Part shown: positions 50,519-58,865 of the stretch, one piece after another
Layout: every line of letters starts with the position of its first letter
Numbering within the stretch: position 1 is the first letter of the stretch
DNA from: an uncultured Ruminococcus sp.
GTDB taxonomy: Bacteria > Bacillota > Clostridia > Oscillospirales > Ruminococcaceae
Direction: 5' to 3'
DNA: 64,000 bases
Assembly (NCBI GenBank): GCA_945877315.1
Contig: CAMCRP010000002.1
Span: 1-64,000, forward strand
Notes under the pieces: model-generated
Told to the model about the DNA's origin: nothing
The model's database searches: none
Seen by the model: the letters and a program-made list of their open reading frames with translations, nothing else
Program-made: the position numbers and the translations under genes

Positions 50519-50740
50519 ATGTCAACACTTAAAGAAGCAAAGATAGGCTCCACAGTTACGGTGAAAAAGCTGAGCGGAGAAGGCGCAGTCAAGCGCAGAA
50601 TTATGGATATGGGTATCACAAAGGGTACGGAAATTTATGTCCGCAAGGTCGCACCTCTGGGCGATCCCATTGAAGTAACGGTTCGCGGCTATGAGCTTTC
50701 CCTGAGAAAAGCCGATGCCGAAATGATAGAAGTCGGCTGA
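50519..50740 (+). CDS. feoA: FeoA-domain protein (second copy)
   Basis: ATG 50519 behind GAAAGGGGATATTGCT; 73 residues: TLKEAKIGSTVTVKKLSGEG, KRRIMDMGITKGTEIYVRKV, PLGDPIEVTVRGYELSLRK, the canonical FeoA pattern and closer to the classical family than the first copy. Tandem FeoA genes before FeoB are common in Firmicutes. Confidence 0.9.
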   Translation: MSTLKEAKIGSTVTVKKLSGEGAVKRRIMDMGITKGTEIYVRKVAPLGDPIEVTVRGYELSLRKADAEMIEVG

Positions 50741-50757
50741 TATTTTTTTACATATTA

Positions 50758-50794
50758 GTTAGCAGAGGCTAATAAAGTTAGATTAACCTAACTT
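50758..50794. promoter_or_regulatory. DtxR-type boxes 6 and 7 upstream of feoB
   Basis: GTTAGCAGAGGCTAAT (50758-50773) and AAGTTAGATTAACCTAACTT (50775-50794) lie side by side 18 bp before feoB, the second with perfect 7-bp arms. They may give feoB its own iron-controlled start or add to repression by roadblock. Confidence 0.78.
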
Positions 50795-50812
50795 AAAGAA
50801 AGGATAAGTAAT

Positions 50813-52966
50813 ATGGAAATACGAATTGCGCTTGCGGGAAATCCAAACGCAGGCAAAACCACGCTTTTTAATGCTCTCACAGGTTCCAATCAGTTTGTGG
50901 GAAACTGGCCCGGCGTTACGGTTGAGAAAAAAGAGGGAAAGCTGAAGGGTCACAAGGACGTTATCATCACCGACCTTCCAGGTATCTACTCACTTTCTCC
51001 CTACACACTTGAAGAAGTTGTTGCCCGAAACTATCTTATCGGCGAGCGTCCCAATGCTATCCTCAACATCATTGACGGAACAAATCTTGAAAGAAATCTT
51101 TATCTTACCACACAGCTTGTGGAATTGGGGATCCCCGTTGTATGTGCAATAAATATGATGGACGTTGTGCAAAAGAACGGCGATAAGATAAACATTGAAC
51201 AGCTTTCCAAAGAGCTTGGCTGCAAAGTAGTTGAAATATCAGCATTAAAGGGCACGGGCATAAACGAAGCTGCAAATGCGGCGGTAGATGCGGCGAAATC
51301 GGGAGTGAAAACAGTTTCTCAGCATAAATTCTGCGGCTGTGTTGAACACGCAATTGCACATATCGAGGAATGTGTCCTCCACGATGTTCCCGAGGAGCAG
51401 CAGAGATGGTATGCCGTAAAGCTGTTTGAGCGTGATGAAAAGGTCTATGAAACGCTGAACATTTCCGACAGCAAAATTTCCCACATTGAAGGCGATATTG
51501 CCGCCGCCGAAAAGGAAATGGACGACGACAGCGAAAGCATTATTACCAACGAGCGTTACATTTACATAGGCAATATCATCAAGGATTGCCTTAAAAAGAA
51601 AAACAAGGGCGGCTTGACTGTTTCCGATAAGATAGACCGCATTGTAACGAATCGTTTTCTTGCATTGCCCATATTTGCGGCAGTAATGTTTATTGTTTAC
51701 TATGTTTCCATAACAACGGTAGGCGGCTGGGCGACCGACTGGACAAACGATGTTTTCTTCGGTGAATGGATACTGCCCGGGGCGCAGACATTCCTTGAAA
51801 ATATAGGCTGTGCGGACTGGCTGACGGGTCTTGTGGTTGACGGAATTATCGGCGGTGTCGGAGCGGTTCTGGGCTTTGTTCCTCAGATGCTTGTTCTGTT
51901 TATCTTCCTTGCATTCCTTGAAGCCTGCGGATATATGGCGAGAATTGCATTTGTAATGGACAGGATTTTCAGGAAATTCGGTCTGTCGGGAAAATCCTTT
52001 ATCCCCATGCTAATCGGTACAGGCTGCGGCGTTCCTGCGGTTATGGCAAGCCGTACCATCGAAAATGAGCGTGACCGAAGAATGACAATTATGACAACAA
52101 CATTCATTCCCTGCGGTGCAAAGCTGCCTATTATCGGATTAATTGCAGGCGCACTTTTTGATAACGCCGGTTGGGTAGCGACTTCCGCATATTTCATCGG
52201 AATGGCTGCAATTATCATATCGGGAATCATGCTCAAAAAGACAAAAATGTTTTCGGGTGAGCCTGCTCCCTTTGTAATGGAGCTGCCTGCATATCATCTT
52301 CCGACTGCGGGAAATGTTCTCCGTTCGATGTGGGAGCGTGGGTGGTCATTCATTAAAAAGGCGGGAACGATCATACTTCTTTCAACGGTTGTGTTATGGT
52401 TCTTACAGAGCTTTGGAGTTGAAAACGGCAGCTTTGGTATGATAGAGGATCTTGATAATTCCGTACTTGCAGCTGTGGGCGGAGTAATAGCACCGCTGTT
52501 TGCACCTCTGGGCTGGGGCGACTGGAAAGCGGCTGTTGCGGCAGTTACGGGACTTATCGCAAAGGAAAATGTTGTTGCCACATTCGGTACTCTGTTCCAT
52601 TTCGGCGGCGAAATTTCCGAAAACGGTGACGAGATCTGGGGACTTATGACATCAAGCTTCACCGCTCTTTCGGGCTATTCCTTCCTTGTGTTTAATCTGC
52701 TTTGTGCACCCTGCTTTGCGGCTATCGGTGCAATCAAGCGTGAGATGAACAACGGCAAATGGACTGCTTTTGCTATTGCATATCAGTGCTTGTTCGCATA
52801 TGCGGTATCGCTTATTATTTATCAGTTCGGACTGCTTTTCGCAGGTTCGGTAAATGTTATGGGACTTATCTTTGCGGTCATCGTTCTTGCATTAATCATC
52901 TATATGCTTGTACGCCCTTACAAGGAAAGCAATAGGCTGACAACAAGTGTTAGAGTAAATTCATAA
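50813..52966 (+). CDS. feoB: Ferrous iron transporter FeoB
   Basis: 717 residues, ATG behind AGAAAGGATAAGT. The N-terminal G-domain has G1 GNPNAGKTT (9-17), G2 VGNWPGVTVE, G3 DLPGIYSLS and G4 NMMD. A helical GDI spacer follows (about 165-270), then two Gate/nucleoside-recognition-type membrane domains (LIGTGCGVPAVMASRTI; AKENVVATFGTL) and a C-terminal helix pair. It imports Fe(II) under anaerobic iron limitation, driven or gated by GTP hydrolysis. Confidence 0.96.
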   Translation: MEIRIALAGNPNAGKTTLFNALTGSNQFVGNWPGVTVEKKEGKLKGHKDVIITDLPGIYSLSPYTLEEVVARNYLIGERPNAILNIIDGTNLERNLYLTTQLVELGIPVVCAINMMDVVQKNGDKINIEQLSKELGCKVVEISALKGTGINEAANAAVDAAKSGVKTVSQHKFCGCVEHAIAHIEECVLHDVPEEQQRWYAVKLFERDEKVYETLNISDSKISHIEGDIAAAEKEMDDDSESIITNERYIYIGNIIKDCLKKKNKGGLTVSDKIDRIVTNRFLALPIFAAVMFIVYYVSITTVGGWATDWTNDVFFGEWILPGAQTFLENIGCADWLTGLVVDGIIGGVGAVLGFVPQMLVLFIFLAFLEACGYMARIAFVMDRIFRKFGLSGKSFIPMLIGTGCGVPAVMASRTIENERDRRMTIMTTTFIPCGAKLPIIGLIAGALFDNAGWVATSAYFIGMAAIIISGIMLKKTKMFSGEPAPFVMELPAYHLPTAGNVLRSMWERGWSFIKKAGTIILLSTVVLWFLQSFGVENGSFGMIEDLDNSVLAAVGGVIAPLFAPLGWGDWKAAVAAVTGLIAKENVVATFGTLFHFGGEISENGDEIWGLMTSSFTALSGYSFLVFNLLCAPCFAAIGAIKREMNNGKWTAFAIAYQCLFAYAVSLIIYQFGLLFAGSVNVMGLIFAVIVLALIIYMLVRPYKESNRLTTSVRVNS

Positions 52967-52974
52967 CTTGTTTT

Positions 52975-53010
52975 GTTTGCGTTTCTGTGATTTTTCACGG
53001 GAACGCAAAC
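52975..53010 (+). terminator. Hairpin between feoB and the Cys-rich gene
   Basis: GTTTGCGTTTCTGTGA pairs with CACGGGAACGCAAAC (G-U and one mismatch) around TTTTT. No U tract, so likely attenuation. Confidence 0.6.
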
Positions 53011-53037
53011 GTAAATTTTCGGAAAGGTTGTGACGTT

Positions 53038-53193
53038 ATGGGTACGGTTATTATAGGAATAATTGTTGCAGTAATTATCTTTTTGGCAGGACGGCAATTG
53101 TATAAGGATAAGAAGCAGGGCAAATCCCTTTGCGGAGGAAAATGCTCCTGCTGTCCAAATGGCTGCGCTTGTCACGGAGAGATAAAAAAGTGA
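53038..53193 (+). CDS. FeoB-associated Cys-rich membrane protein
   Basis: 51 residues: one TM helix (GTVIIGIIVAVIIFLAGRQ) then a short cytoplasmic tail with CGGKCSCCPNGCACH, six Cys and a His. It matches the FeoB-associated Cys-rich family (FeoC-like position) and may bind iron or an Fe-S cluster. Its stop overlaps the start of the regulator gene. Confidence 0.85.
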   Translation: MGTVIIGIIVAVIIFLAGRQLYKDKKQGKSLCGGKCSCCPNGCACHGEIKK

Positions 53194-53561
53194 ACGGTCT
53201 GACATATTCACAGAAAAAATATCTTTTTGCTATTTACAAGCTTGGACATAACGGAGAAGAAGTAAAATCCTCCGAAGTTGCAAGACTCGTGGGTGTAAGC
53301 AAGGCAAGCACAGCCGCAATGGCTGTTAAGCTGTGCGAAAGCGGATATATCCAAAAGGAGCATTACGGGCAGATAGGGTTGACGGAAAGCGGTGTTAAGG
53401 CGGCAAATTCAATTTACACAAGCTATATAATCATTCGTGATTTTCTTGAAAATGCTCTCGGACTTGACGAAAAGACAGCCGATGCCGACGCTGTGAAAAT
53501 TGTTATTCACGCTTCCGAAAAAACTGTGAACCACCTTGCGGAATATCTGCTGAAAGGGTGA
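53190..53561 (+). CDS. DtxR/MntR-type metal-dependent repressor
   Basis: GTG 53190 overlaps the TGA of the previous gene (GTGA) and has GGAGAGAT upstream; a longer frame from 53130 lies inside the Cys-rich gene. 123 residues: winged helix LTYSQKKYLFAIYKL, SSEVARLVGVSKASTAAMAVKL and a dimerisation half with VIHASEKTVNHLAEYL that could supply metal ligands (Glu, His). It lacks the C-terminal SH3-like domain, as in MntR. The boxes GTTAG-N6-CTAAC resemble DtxR/IdeR sites (TTAGGTTAGCCTAACCTAA-like), so it is the best candidate for their binding protein. Confidence 0.82.
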   Translation: MNGLTYSQKKYLFAIYKLGHNGEEVKSSEVARLVGVSKASTAAMAVKLCESGYIQKEHYGQIGLTESGVKAANSIYTSYIIIRDFLENALGLDEKTADADAVKIVIHASEKTVNHLAEYLLKG

Positions 53562-53753
53562 TAAAATGGCAACGGGAATTATTATACTATGGCTATTTGC
53601 GGAAGGAGTATGACAGGGTTTATTCCGGAAAAATCAAAAATATAGAAAATGACCGTCTTACGGGAGTAGGATAGTTCTTGCCTGCGTCCGGGTGTTCCAT
53701 ATTATTTATTTTGCGTTCGGAGTTAAAAACTGCGAATAATTTTTCAAAAACAC

Positions 53754-53807
53754 TTGACAAATCAACTTGAGTATGATATGATAACAGCGTTACGTAACAA
53801 TGTTATC
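53754..53807 (+). promoter_or_regulatory. Promoter and TetR operator of the ABC exporter locus
   Basis: TTGACA (53754-53759), 17 bp, TATGAT (53777-53782); operator-like GTTACGTAAC and ACGTAACAATGTTATC (53792-53807) follow at the start point. The second matches two ACATAACAATGTTATG sites before the ABC genes. The gap 53562-53753 holds only short degenerate coding traces. Confidence 0.75.
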
Positions 53808-53821
53808 AAGGCGGTGAGAAT

Positions 53822-54445
53822 TTGAAATCTGACAGGGAAACACGGGAGCTGCTTATGGAAAGCGGTAAAAAGGAGTTCCTTGAAAAGGGATATATGAAGG
53901 CTTCTCTGCGGAAAATTTGCGCCGATGCAGGCGTTACCACAGGCGCACTTTACTTCTTTTTCAAGGATAAGGAGGATCTGTTCGGAGCAATAGCAGAGCC
54001 GCCGCTTAAGGTGCTTACGGACATTCTGAACGGTCATTTTTCTGCTGATCTGGAGGCAATCTCACAGCCTCATGCACCGTCGGGCAAAAACGCTCATGAA
54101 TTGGTGGATCATGACGACTTTGTTGCTCGCCTTATTCATCATATTTACGGAAATTATGATTCTTTTATCCTGCTGCTGACGAAATCTCAAGGCTCAAAAT
54201 ATGAAAACTGCGTTGACAGTCTTGTTGATACAATTGAGCAGTTTTACCTTGCAATGTCTGAGAAAATAGGTGCTCATTACGGCGCAAGGGTCAACCGATA
54301 TATGCTTCACTGGCTTGTTCATATGATGGTGGATTCCTTTATTCATCTCATAACTCATGAAGTCGATGAAGAAAAAGCTGTTCAGTATATGATGAGAATT
54401 ATGAATTTTATACTTGTCGGGTGGCAGAAAGCCGTTTTTGAATAA
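53822..54445 (+). CDS. TetR-family regulator of the ABC exporter
   Basis: 207 residues, TTG start behind AAGGCGGTGAGAA. Helix-turn-helix LRKICADAGVTTGALYFFF at about 28-46, followed by a helical ligand domain with HHIYGNYDSFILLLTKSQGSKYE, a common C-terminal domain type in Clostridia. It probably represses itself and the downstream ABC genes through the repeated ATAACAATGTTAT sites. Confidence 0.88.
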   Translation: MKSDRETRELLMESGKKEFLEKGYMKASLRKICADAGVTTGALYFFFKDKEDLFGAIAEPPLKVLTDILNGHFSADLEAISQPHAPSGKNAHELVDHDDFVARLIHHIYGNYDSFILLLTKSQGSKYENCVDSLVDTIEQFYLAMSEKIGAHYGARVNRYMLHWLVHMMVDSFIHLITHEVDEEKAVQYMMRIMNFILVGWQKAVFE

Positions 54446-54457
54446 GCGGCTTTTTTA
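54428..54457 (+). terminator. Terminator overlapping the end of the TetR gene
   Basis: AAAGCCG (54428-54434) pairs with CGGCTTTT (54447-54454) and runs into TTTTTTAT. The 5' arm is inside the last codons of tetR. Confidence 0.82.
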
Positions 54458-54467
54458 TATAAGCAAT

Positions 54468-54536
54468 ACATAACAATGTTATGCCGAACTAACTTTTGTC
54501 GGCGATATTTTATAAGCTGTACATAACAATGTTATG
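54468..54536. promoter_or_regulatory. Tandem TetR operators before the ABC exporter
   Basis: ACATAACAATGTTATG occurs at 54468-54483 and again at 54521-54536, each followed by an AACTAACTTTT segment, a local 30-bp duplication. Arms CATAAC/GTTATG are perfect. Confidence 0.78.
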
Positions 54537-54567
54537 CTAAACTAACTTTTTAACGGGAGGAAATATT

Positions 54568-55269
54568 ATGTATCTGGAAATCAAGGACGTAAAGAAAAGC
54601 TACGGAAAGGATTCAAGCTATATTCAGGTTTTGAAGGGCATAACCACAAGCGTTGAAAAGGGTCAGATGTGCGTTATACAAGGCACCAGCGGCAGCGGAA
54701 AATCAACTTTGCTCAACTGCATAGGCGGTCTTGATACAATGGATTCGGGGTCGGTAAGGGTTGACGGCAAGGAGATTTTCGGGCTTAAACCAAATGCTCT
54801 TTCTGATTACCGCCGTGATAATTTGGGCTTTATTTTTCAGTTCTACAATCTTGTACCAAATCTTACGGTAAGGGAAAATATACAGGTCTGCGAGTACATT
54901 TCCGATTCGCCGCTGAACATTGACGAGCTGCTTGAAACGCTGGGACTTACGGAGCATCAGAACAAATTTCCCTCACAGCTTTCGGGCGGTCAGCAGCAGA
55001 GGTGTGCTATCGCAAGGGCGCTTATAAAAAATCCCAAGCTGCTTCTCTGCGATGAGCCTACGGGTGCGCTTGATTCAAAAACATCACGGGATATTCTCGT
55101 CCTCCTTGAAGAGATAAACAGGAAATACGGCACTACAATGCTTATCGTCACTCACAATAATGCCATAAAAAATATGGTGCATAAGGTAATAATCGTCAAG
55201 GACGGACTTATTAAAAAGGACTATGAAAACGAAGTCCGCACACCTGCGGCAGAGCTGGAGGACTTATAA
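54568..55269 (+). CDS. ABC transporter ATP-binding protein (MacB/LolD type)
   Basis: 233 residues, ATG behind ACGGGAGGAAATATT. Walker A GTSGSGKST (at about 44-52), Q-loop FQFYNLVPNLTV, signature LSGGQQQR, Walker B LLCDEPTGALD and H-loop IVTHN, all intact. Partner of the FtsX-type permease that starts in its final codon. Confidence 0.93.
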   Translation: MYLEIKDVKKSYGKDSSYIQVLKGITTSVEKGQMCVIQGTSGSGKSTLLNCIGGLDTMDSGSVRVDGKEIFGLKPNALSDYRRDNLGFIFQFYNLVPNLTVRENIQVCEYISDSPLNIDELLETLGLTEHQNKFPSQLSGGQQQRCAIARALIKNPKLLLCDEPTGALDSKTSRDILVLLEEINRKYGTTMLIVTHNNAIKNMVHKVIIVKDGLIKKDYENEVRTPAAELEDL

Positions 55270-57809
55270 TGAACAGAGTGCTAAGCAAACGTATTTTTCG
55301 TGATTTAAAGAGCAATTTCCTGCGGTATCTTGCGCTTTTTCTGATGATAGTCATGGGAATGTACATAATTATTGCAGTGGTGGGAGCTGCGGAAACTATA
55401 ATAACAAGGACGGTCGAAACAGGCGAGAAAAACCATGTTGAGGACGGACAGTTTGCTGTTTTTACACAGCTTACGGCGGCGCAGGAAAAGGAGATAACCG
55501 ACAGGGGAGTTACCCTTGAAAGGATATTTTCCTTTGATGCCCAAATGTCCGATAATTCCGTGCTGAGAGTTTTTAAGGTGCGTGAAGAGGTTGACCTTAT
55601 TGATACGGACGAGGGCAGAGCACCCGAAAAATCGGGAGAGATATTCCTTGAAAAGCGTTATTGTCAAGAACATGAAATATCCGTTGGAGATACGTTGAAA
55701 ATAGGCGAAAAAGTCTTTGTCGTAACGGGCATTGGCACAGTTCCCGATTATGACGCTCCCACAAAAAAATTCTCCGACAGTTCGGTGGACAGCTCACTTT
55801 TCGGAGTTGGTTTTGTCGTTTCCGAAGATTATGAAGCACTGAAAAGTCTTGGAAAAACCGAGGATATTCGCTATGCTTATCTGCTAAACGGAGAAATTAC
55901 CCACGATGAATTAAAGGATATTATCAAGGATTTTGAGTTTGACTATAACGATATTGAGGACGAATATTTCCGTGAAATGCTTGATGATACCCTCGGCAGA
56001 AAAGAGGACATACAGGACGGTATAAATGAACTTTATGACGGTTCAAAGGAGCTTGCGGACGGACTTTCCGAACTTGACAAAATGAGTGTTGCTCTTGACG
56101 GATTGAAAGCCTATTCCGACGGAGTTACGGAATATACAAACGGGGTTCACGAAGCAGCAGATGGCGCCGCCGAACTGGCAGACGGAGTAAAGGAGCTGAA
56201 AACCGAAACGGACGATATGCTTGACGAGCTTTTCACCGTTGACATCGACAATCTTACCGAGTTTGTGGAAGCTGCGGATAATCCCCGAATTGCCGCAGCC
56301 GCAGCCGATATGCAGATGAACAAAAGCGTTGGTCTGTTTGCGGGTGTGATAATTATGGTGCTGTTCACATACGTTATTTCCGTATTTGTCATTCATCAGA
56401 TACAGCGTGAATCAAGTGTTATCGGCGCATTGTATGCTCTCGGTGCAAAAAAGAAGGATCTAATCGGTCATTATATCGCATTGCCAACTATAATAAGCTT
56501 TGCAGGCGGTCTTGCAGGTTCGGCACTTGGTTTCAGCAAATTCGGTATTGATTCTCAAATGGCTGACACTTACTATTATTTCTCCGTGCCTGTATTTGAG
56601 CCTGTATATCCGTTATATCTTATAATTTACGCTGTGGTAATGCCGCCCGTTATTTCGGCAATAGTAAACTATCTTGTAATAAACAAGCGACTCTCACGGA
56701 CGGCACTTTCACTTATCAAAAACGAGCAGAAAACAGATTTCCGTACAGGAATCGACTTAAAGAAAATGGGCTTCCTGCGCCGTTTTCAGATAAGACAGAT
56801 GCTTCGTGAAGCGAGAACGGGTCTTACCGTAATTTTCGGAATGCTCATATCGCTTATTATATTTATGCTTGGTATCAACTGCTATGTGCTGTGTACAAAT
56901 ATAAAAGCTGACACGGTGCGTGACACAAAATTTGAGTATATGTATGTTTTAAAATATCCCGAGGAAACGCCGCCCGAAAATTCCGAAGCTTACTATGTTG
57001 AGTCGTTGTCGAAAACGGCATTCGATTACACTCTTGACATAAGCGTTATCGGTGTTGACGAAAACGAGAAATATTACGGCGTATCTCCCGAAAAGGGCAA
57101 AAGCAAGATAACCGCAAGCACATCTGCTGCGCAGAAATATGGTCTGAAAAAGGGTGATAAGCTGATACTGACCGACAGTGCCACCGATATGGACTACGCA
57201 TTTACAATAACCGACATTGCCGATTATTCCGCAGGACTTTCGGTGTTTATGGACATTGACAGTATGCGTGAGCTATTCGGGCAGGAGGACGACTATTACA
57301 ATATGCTCCTTTCGGATACGGCACTTGACATTGACGAGGGACGCTTGTACTCGGTAACGTCACGAAGCGACATTGAACGCTCCTCGGCAGTTTTTTCCGA
57401 CCTGATGATGCCCATGGTTATAATGATGACTGTTGTTTCTATAATCATTTTCTGCGTGGTGATGTATCTTATGCTGAATGTGATGATAGAACGTGCGAGC
57501 TTTGGTATTTCTCTTGTAAAGATATTCGGCTACCGCACAAATGAGGTAAGAAAGCTGTATCTGAACGGAAATACCGCAGTTGTTGCAGTAGGTGCGCTTA
57601 TCGCCATACCCGTTTCCAAGCTGTTTATGGACACGATCTATCCCTATATGATATCCAACATTGCCTGCGGAATGAATCTGCATTTTGAGTGGTATATGTA
57701 TTCTATGATTTATGTTGGAATCATGCTCATATATTTTGCGGTGAATGGTATGCTTACTGCAGAGCTGAAAAAGATCACTCCTGCGGAGGTGCTGAAAAAC
57801 AGGGAATAA
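55269..57809 (+). CDS. FtsX-type ABC permease with heptad-repeat insert
   Basis: 846 residues. TM1 at about 18-40, an extracytoplasmic domain (about 45-240), then a coiled-coil region with x-L-x-x-G heptads (about 240-315: DGSKELADGLSELD, DGAAELADGVKEL) like YhgE proteins. Three TM helices (about 355-480), TM at about 525, a second extracytoplasmic domain (about 550-705) and three last TMs follow. FtsX domains (about 360-475 and 720-835). Such proteins in Clostridia export peptides or extract lipids; the substrate is unknown. The stop TAA is formed where a family B MITE begins. Confidence 0.85.
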   Translation: MNRVLSKRIFRDLKSNFLRYLALFLMIVMGMYIIIAVVGAAETIITRTVETGEKNHVEDGQFAVFTQLTAAQEKEITDRGVTLERIFSFDAQMSDNSVLRVFKVREEVDLIDTDEGRAPEKSGEIFLEKRYCQEHEISVGDTLKIGEKVFVVTGIGTVPDYDAPTKKFSDSSVDSSLFGVGFVVSEDYEALKSLGKTEDIRYAYLLNGEITHDELKDIIKDFEFDYNDIEDEYFREMLDDTLGRKEDIQDGINELYDGSKELADGLSELDKMSVALDGLKAYSDGVTEYTNGVHEAADGAAELADGVKELKTETDDMLDELFTVDIDNLTEFVEAADNPRIAAAAADMQMNKSVGLFAGVIIMVLFTYVISVFVIHQIQRESSVIGALYALGAKKKDLIGHYIALPTIISFAGGLAGSALGFSKFGIDSQMADTYYYFSVPVFEPVYPLYLIIYAVVMPPVISAIVNYLVINKRLSRTALSLIKNEQKTDFRTGIDLKKMGFLRRFQIRQMLREARTGLTVIFGMLISLIIFMLGINCYVLCTNIKADTVRDTKFEYMYVLKYPEETPPENSEAYYVESLSKTAFDYTLDISVIGVDENEKYYGVSPEKGKSKITASTSAAQKYGLKKGDKLILTDSATDMDYAFTITDIADYSAGLSVFMDIDSMRELFGQEDDYYNMLLSDTALDIDEGRLYSVTSRSDIERSSAVFSDLMMPMVIMMTVVSIIIFCVVMYLMLNVMIERASFGISLVKIFGYRTNEVRKLYLNGNTAVVAVGALIAIPVSKLFMDTIYPYMISNIACGMNLHFEWYMYSMIYVGIMLIYFAVNGMLTAELKKITPAEVLKNRE

Positions 57810-57926
57810 CACTAAACACCCATTATTTACGGGGATCTCTCGAAAAAAACATAAACGCAAAACCCTTTTCAACAGTTTCACTTTTTACGGCGATTTCTTC
57901 TCCATAATTCTAATGGTGTTTAGTAT
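57808..57926. repeat. MITE-like repeat, family B, copy 4
   Basis: 119 bp, AACACTAAACACCCATTA to TAATGGTGTTTAGTAT, more diverged than the other copies (GGCG arm altered, ATAATTC for GTGATTT). It forms the stop codon of the ABC permease and lies 24 bp before a gene fragment. Confidence 0.82.
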
Positions 57927-57949
57927 AACTCAAATTACACTCAAAGTAA

Positions 57950-58168
57950 AATGTAAAAGAGGCAGTAAACGGACAAAGTACAGCAGACTTTCTGAGTAAA
58001 ATGAGTATTGCTTTGAAAGAAGCGGAAGAAACGGAATATTGGCCGGAATTACTGAATGAAACAGAATATATTTCCGCTGAACAATTTGACAGCGTGGTAA
58101 GTGGCTGCCGTGAAATTATAAAAATTCTGACAAGTATAATCAAAACTACAAAAGCAAGTACCTATTAA
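57950..58168 (+). pseudogene. Four-helix-bundle protein (S23/IVP family), C-terminal remnant
   Basis: 72 codons in one frame: NVKEAVNGQSTADFLSKM, IALKEAEETEYWPELL, EYISAEQFDSVVSGCREI and ILTSIIKTTKASTY-stop. This pattern (FLSKM-IALKEA-ET-YWLELL-E) is that of the TIGR02436/23S rRNA intervening-sequence proteins. The first ~45 residues are missing and a TAA directly precedes the frame; the MITE may mark the break. It cannot be expressed as such. Confidence 0.75.
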
Positions 58169-58291
58169 TCCATGATAAAAAGGCTCAAAAAATTGTCAAT
58201 TGACAAAGCCATTCGTTCCGTATATTGACCGTTCGTTCTGAAATCAACACGAGCGGTCAATTTTGTGTTATGATAAAGGCGAGGTGAGATT

Positions 58292-58767
58292 ATGGTAAAA
58301 GTTACAAAATGGGACAAGAAAAAGAAAAACGAACAAAACAAGCGCAAATATACGCTTTACGAAAATCTGCGATACATACTCTCGGAGATTTGGAAAAGCC
58401 AGCCTTTAATGCTTGTTTTGCTCCTTGTGGGGCTGATTGCTATTGTTGCGGAATCACTTTTCACAACATTTACGGGGAAATATGTTGTTGAGCTTGCCTT
58501 GGGAACATCATCAAGAGTTCAGCTTGCGGTGATATGCCTTTCGCTTATTGTCGGCGAGCGGATTACAAAATATATTTGGAATGAAACGCAGGATTACTGC
58601 GGATATTATGGTAATTACAAATATGCCTGCCATACGACCCGAAAAATCATACGCAAAAATATGTCCACGGACTACAAAACAATGAAAGCTTTAATAACAG
58701 CAACGCCATACAAAAAGCGTGGGTAGGTTCTGATTATATATCGTATCAGACCTTGAGCACAATATAG
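58292..58767 (+). pseudogene. ABC exporter (fused TMD-NBD), N-terminal fragment with frameshift
   Basis: From ATG 58292 (GCGAGGTGAG upstream) about 120 residues give a basic cytoplasmic tail and two TM segments (QPLMLVLLLVGLIAIVAESL, VQLAVICLSLIVGERIT) then RKIIRKNMSTDY, typical of Clostridial ABC exporters. Near 58673 the frame shifts: frame 1 ends at 58726, but the next frame reads NNESFNNSNAIQKAWVGSDY up to TAG 58767. The remaining ~450 residues, including the ATPase, are absent. 58768-58865 shows no gene. Confidence 0.75.
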
Positions 58768-58865
58768 TATTTTCTGTCGGCGGTTCTGCGTGTTGCGGCA
58801 TACGGCGGGGGAGTTGTTTGCTTAATACCTATACTTTCAAATCATTATCGTTTATATGTGATGTG

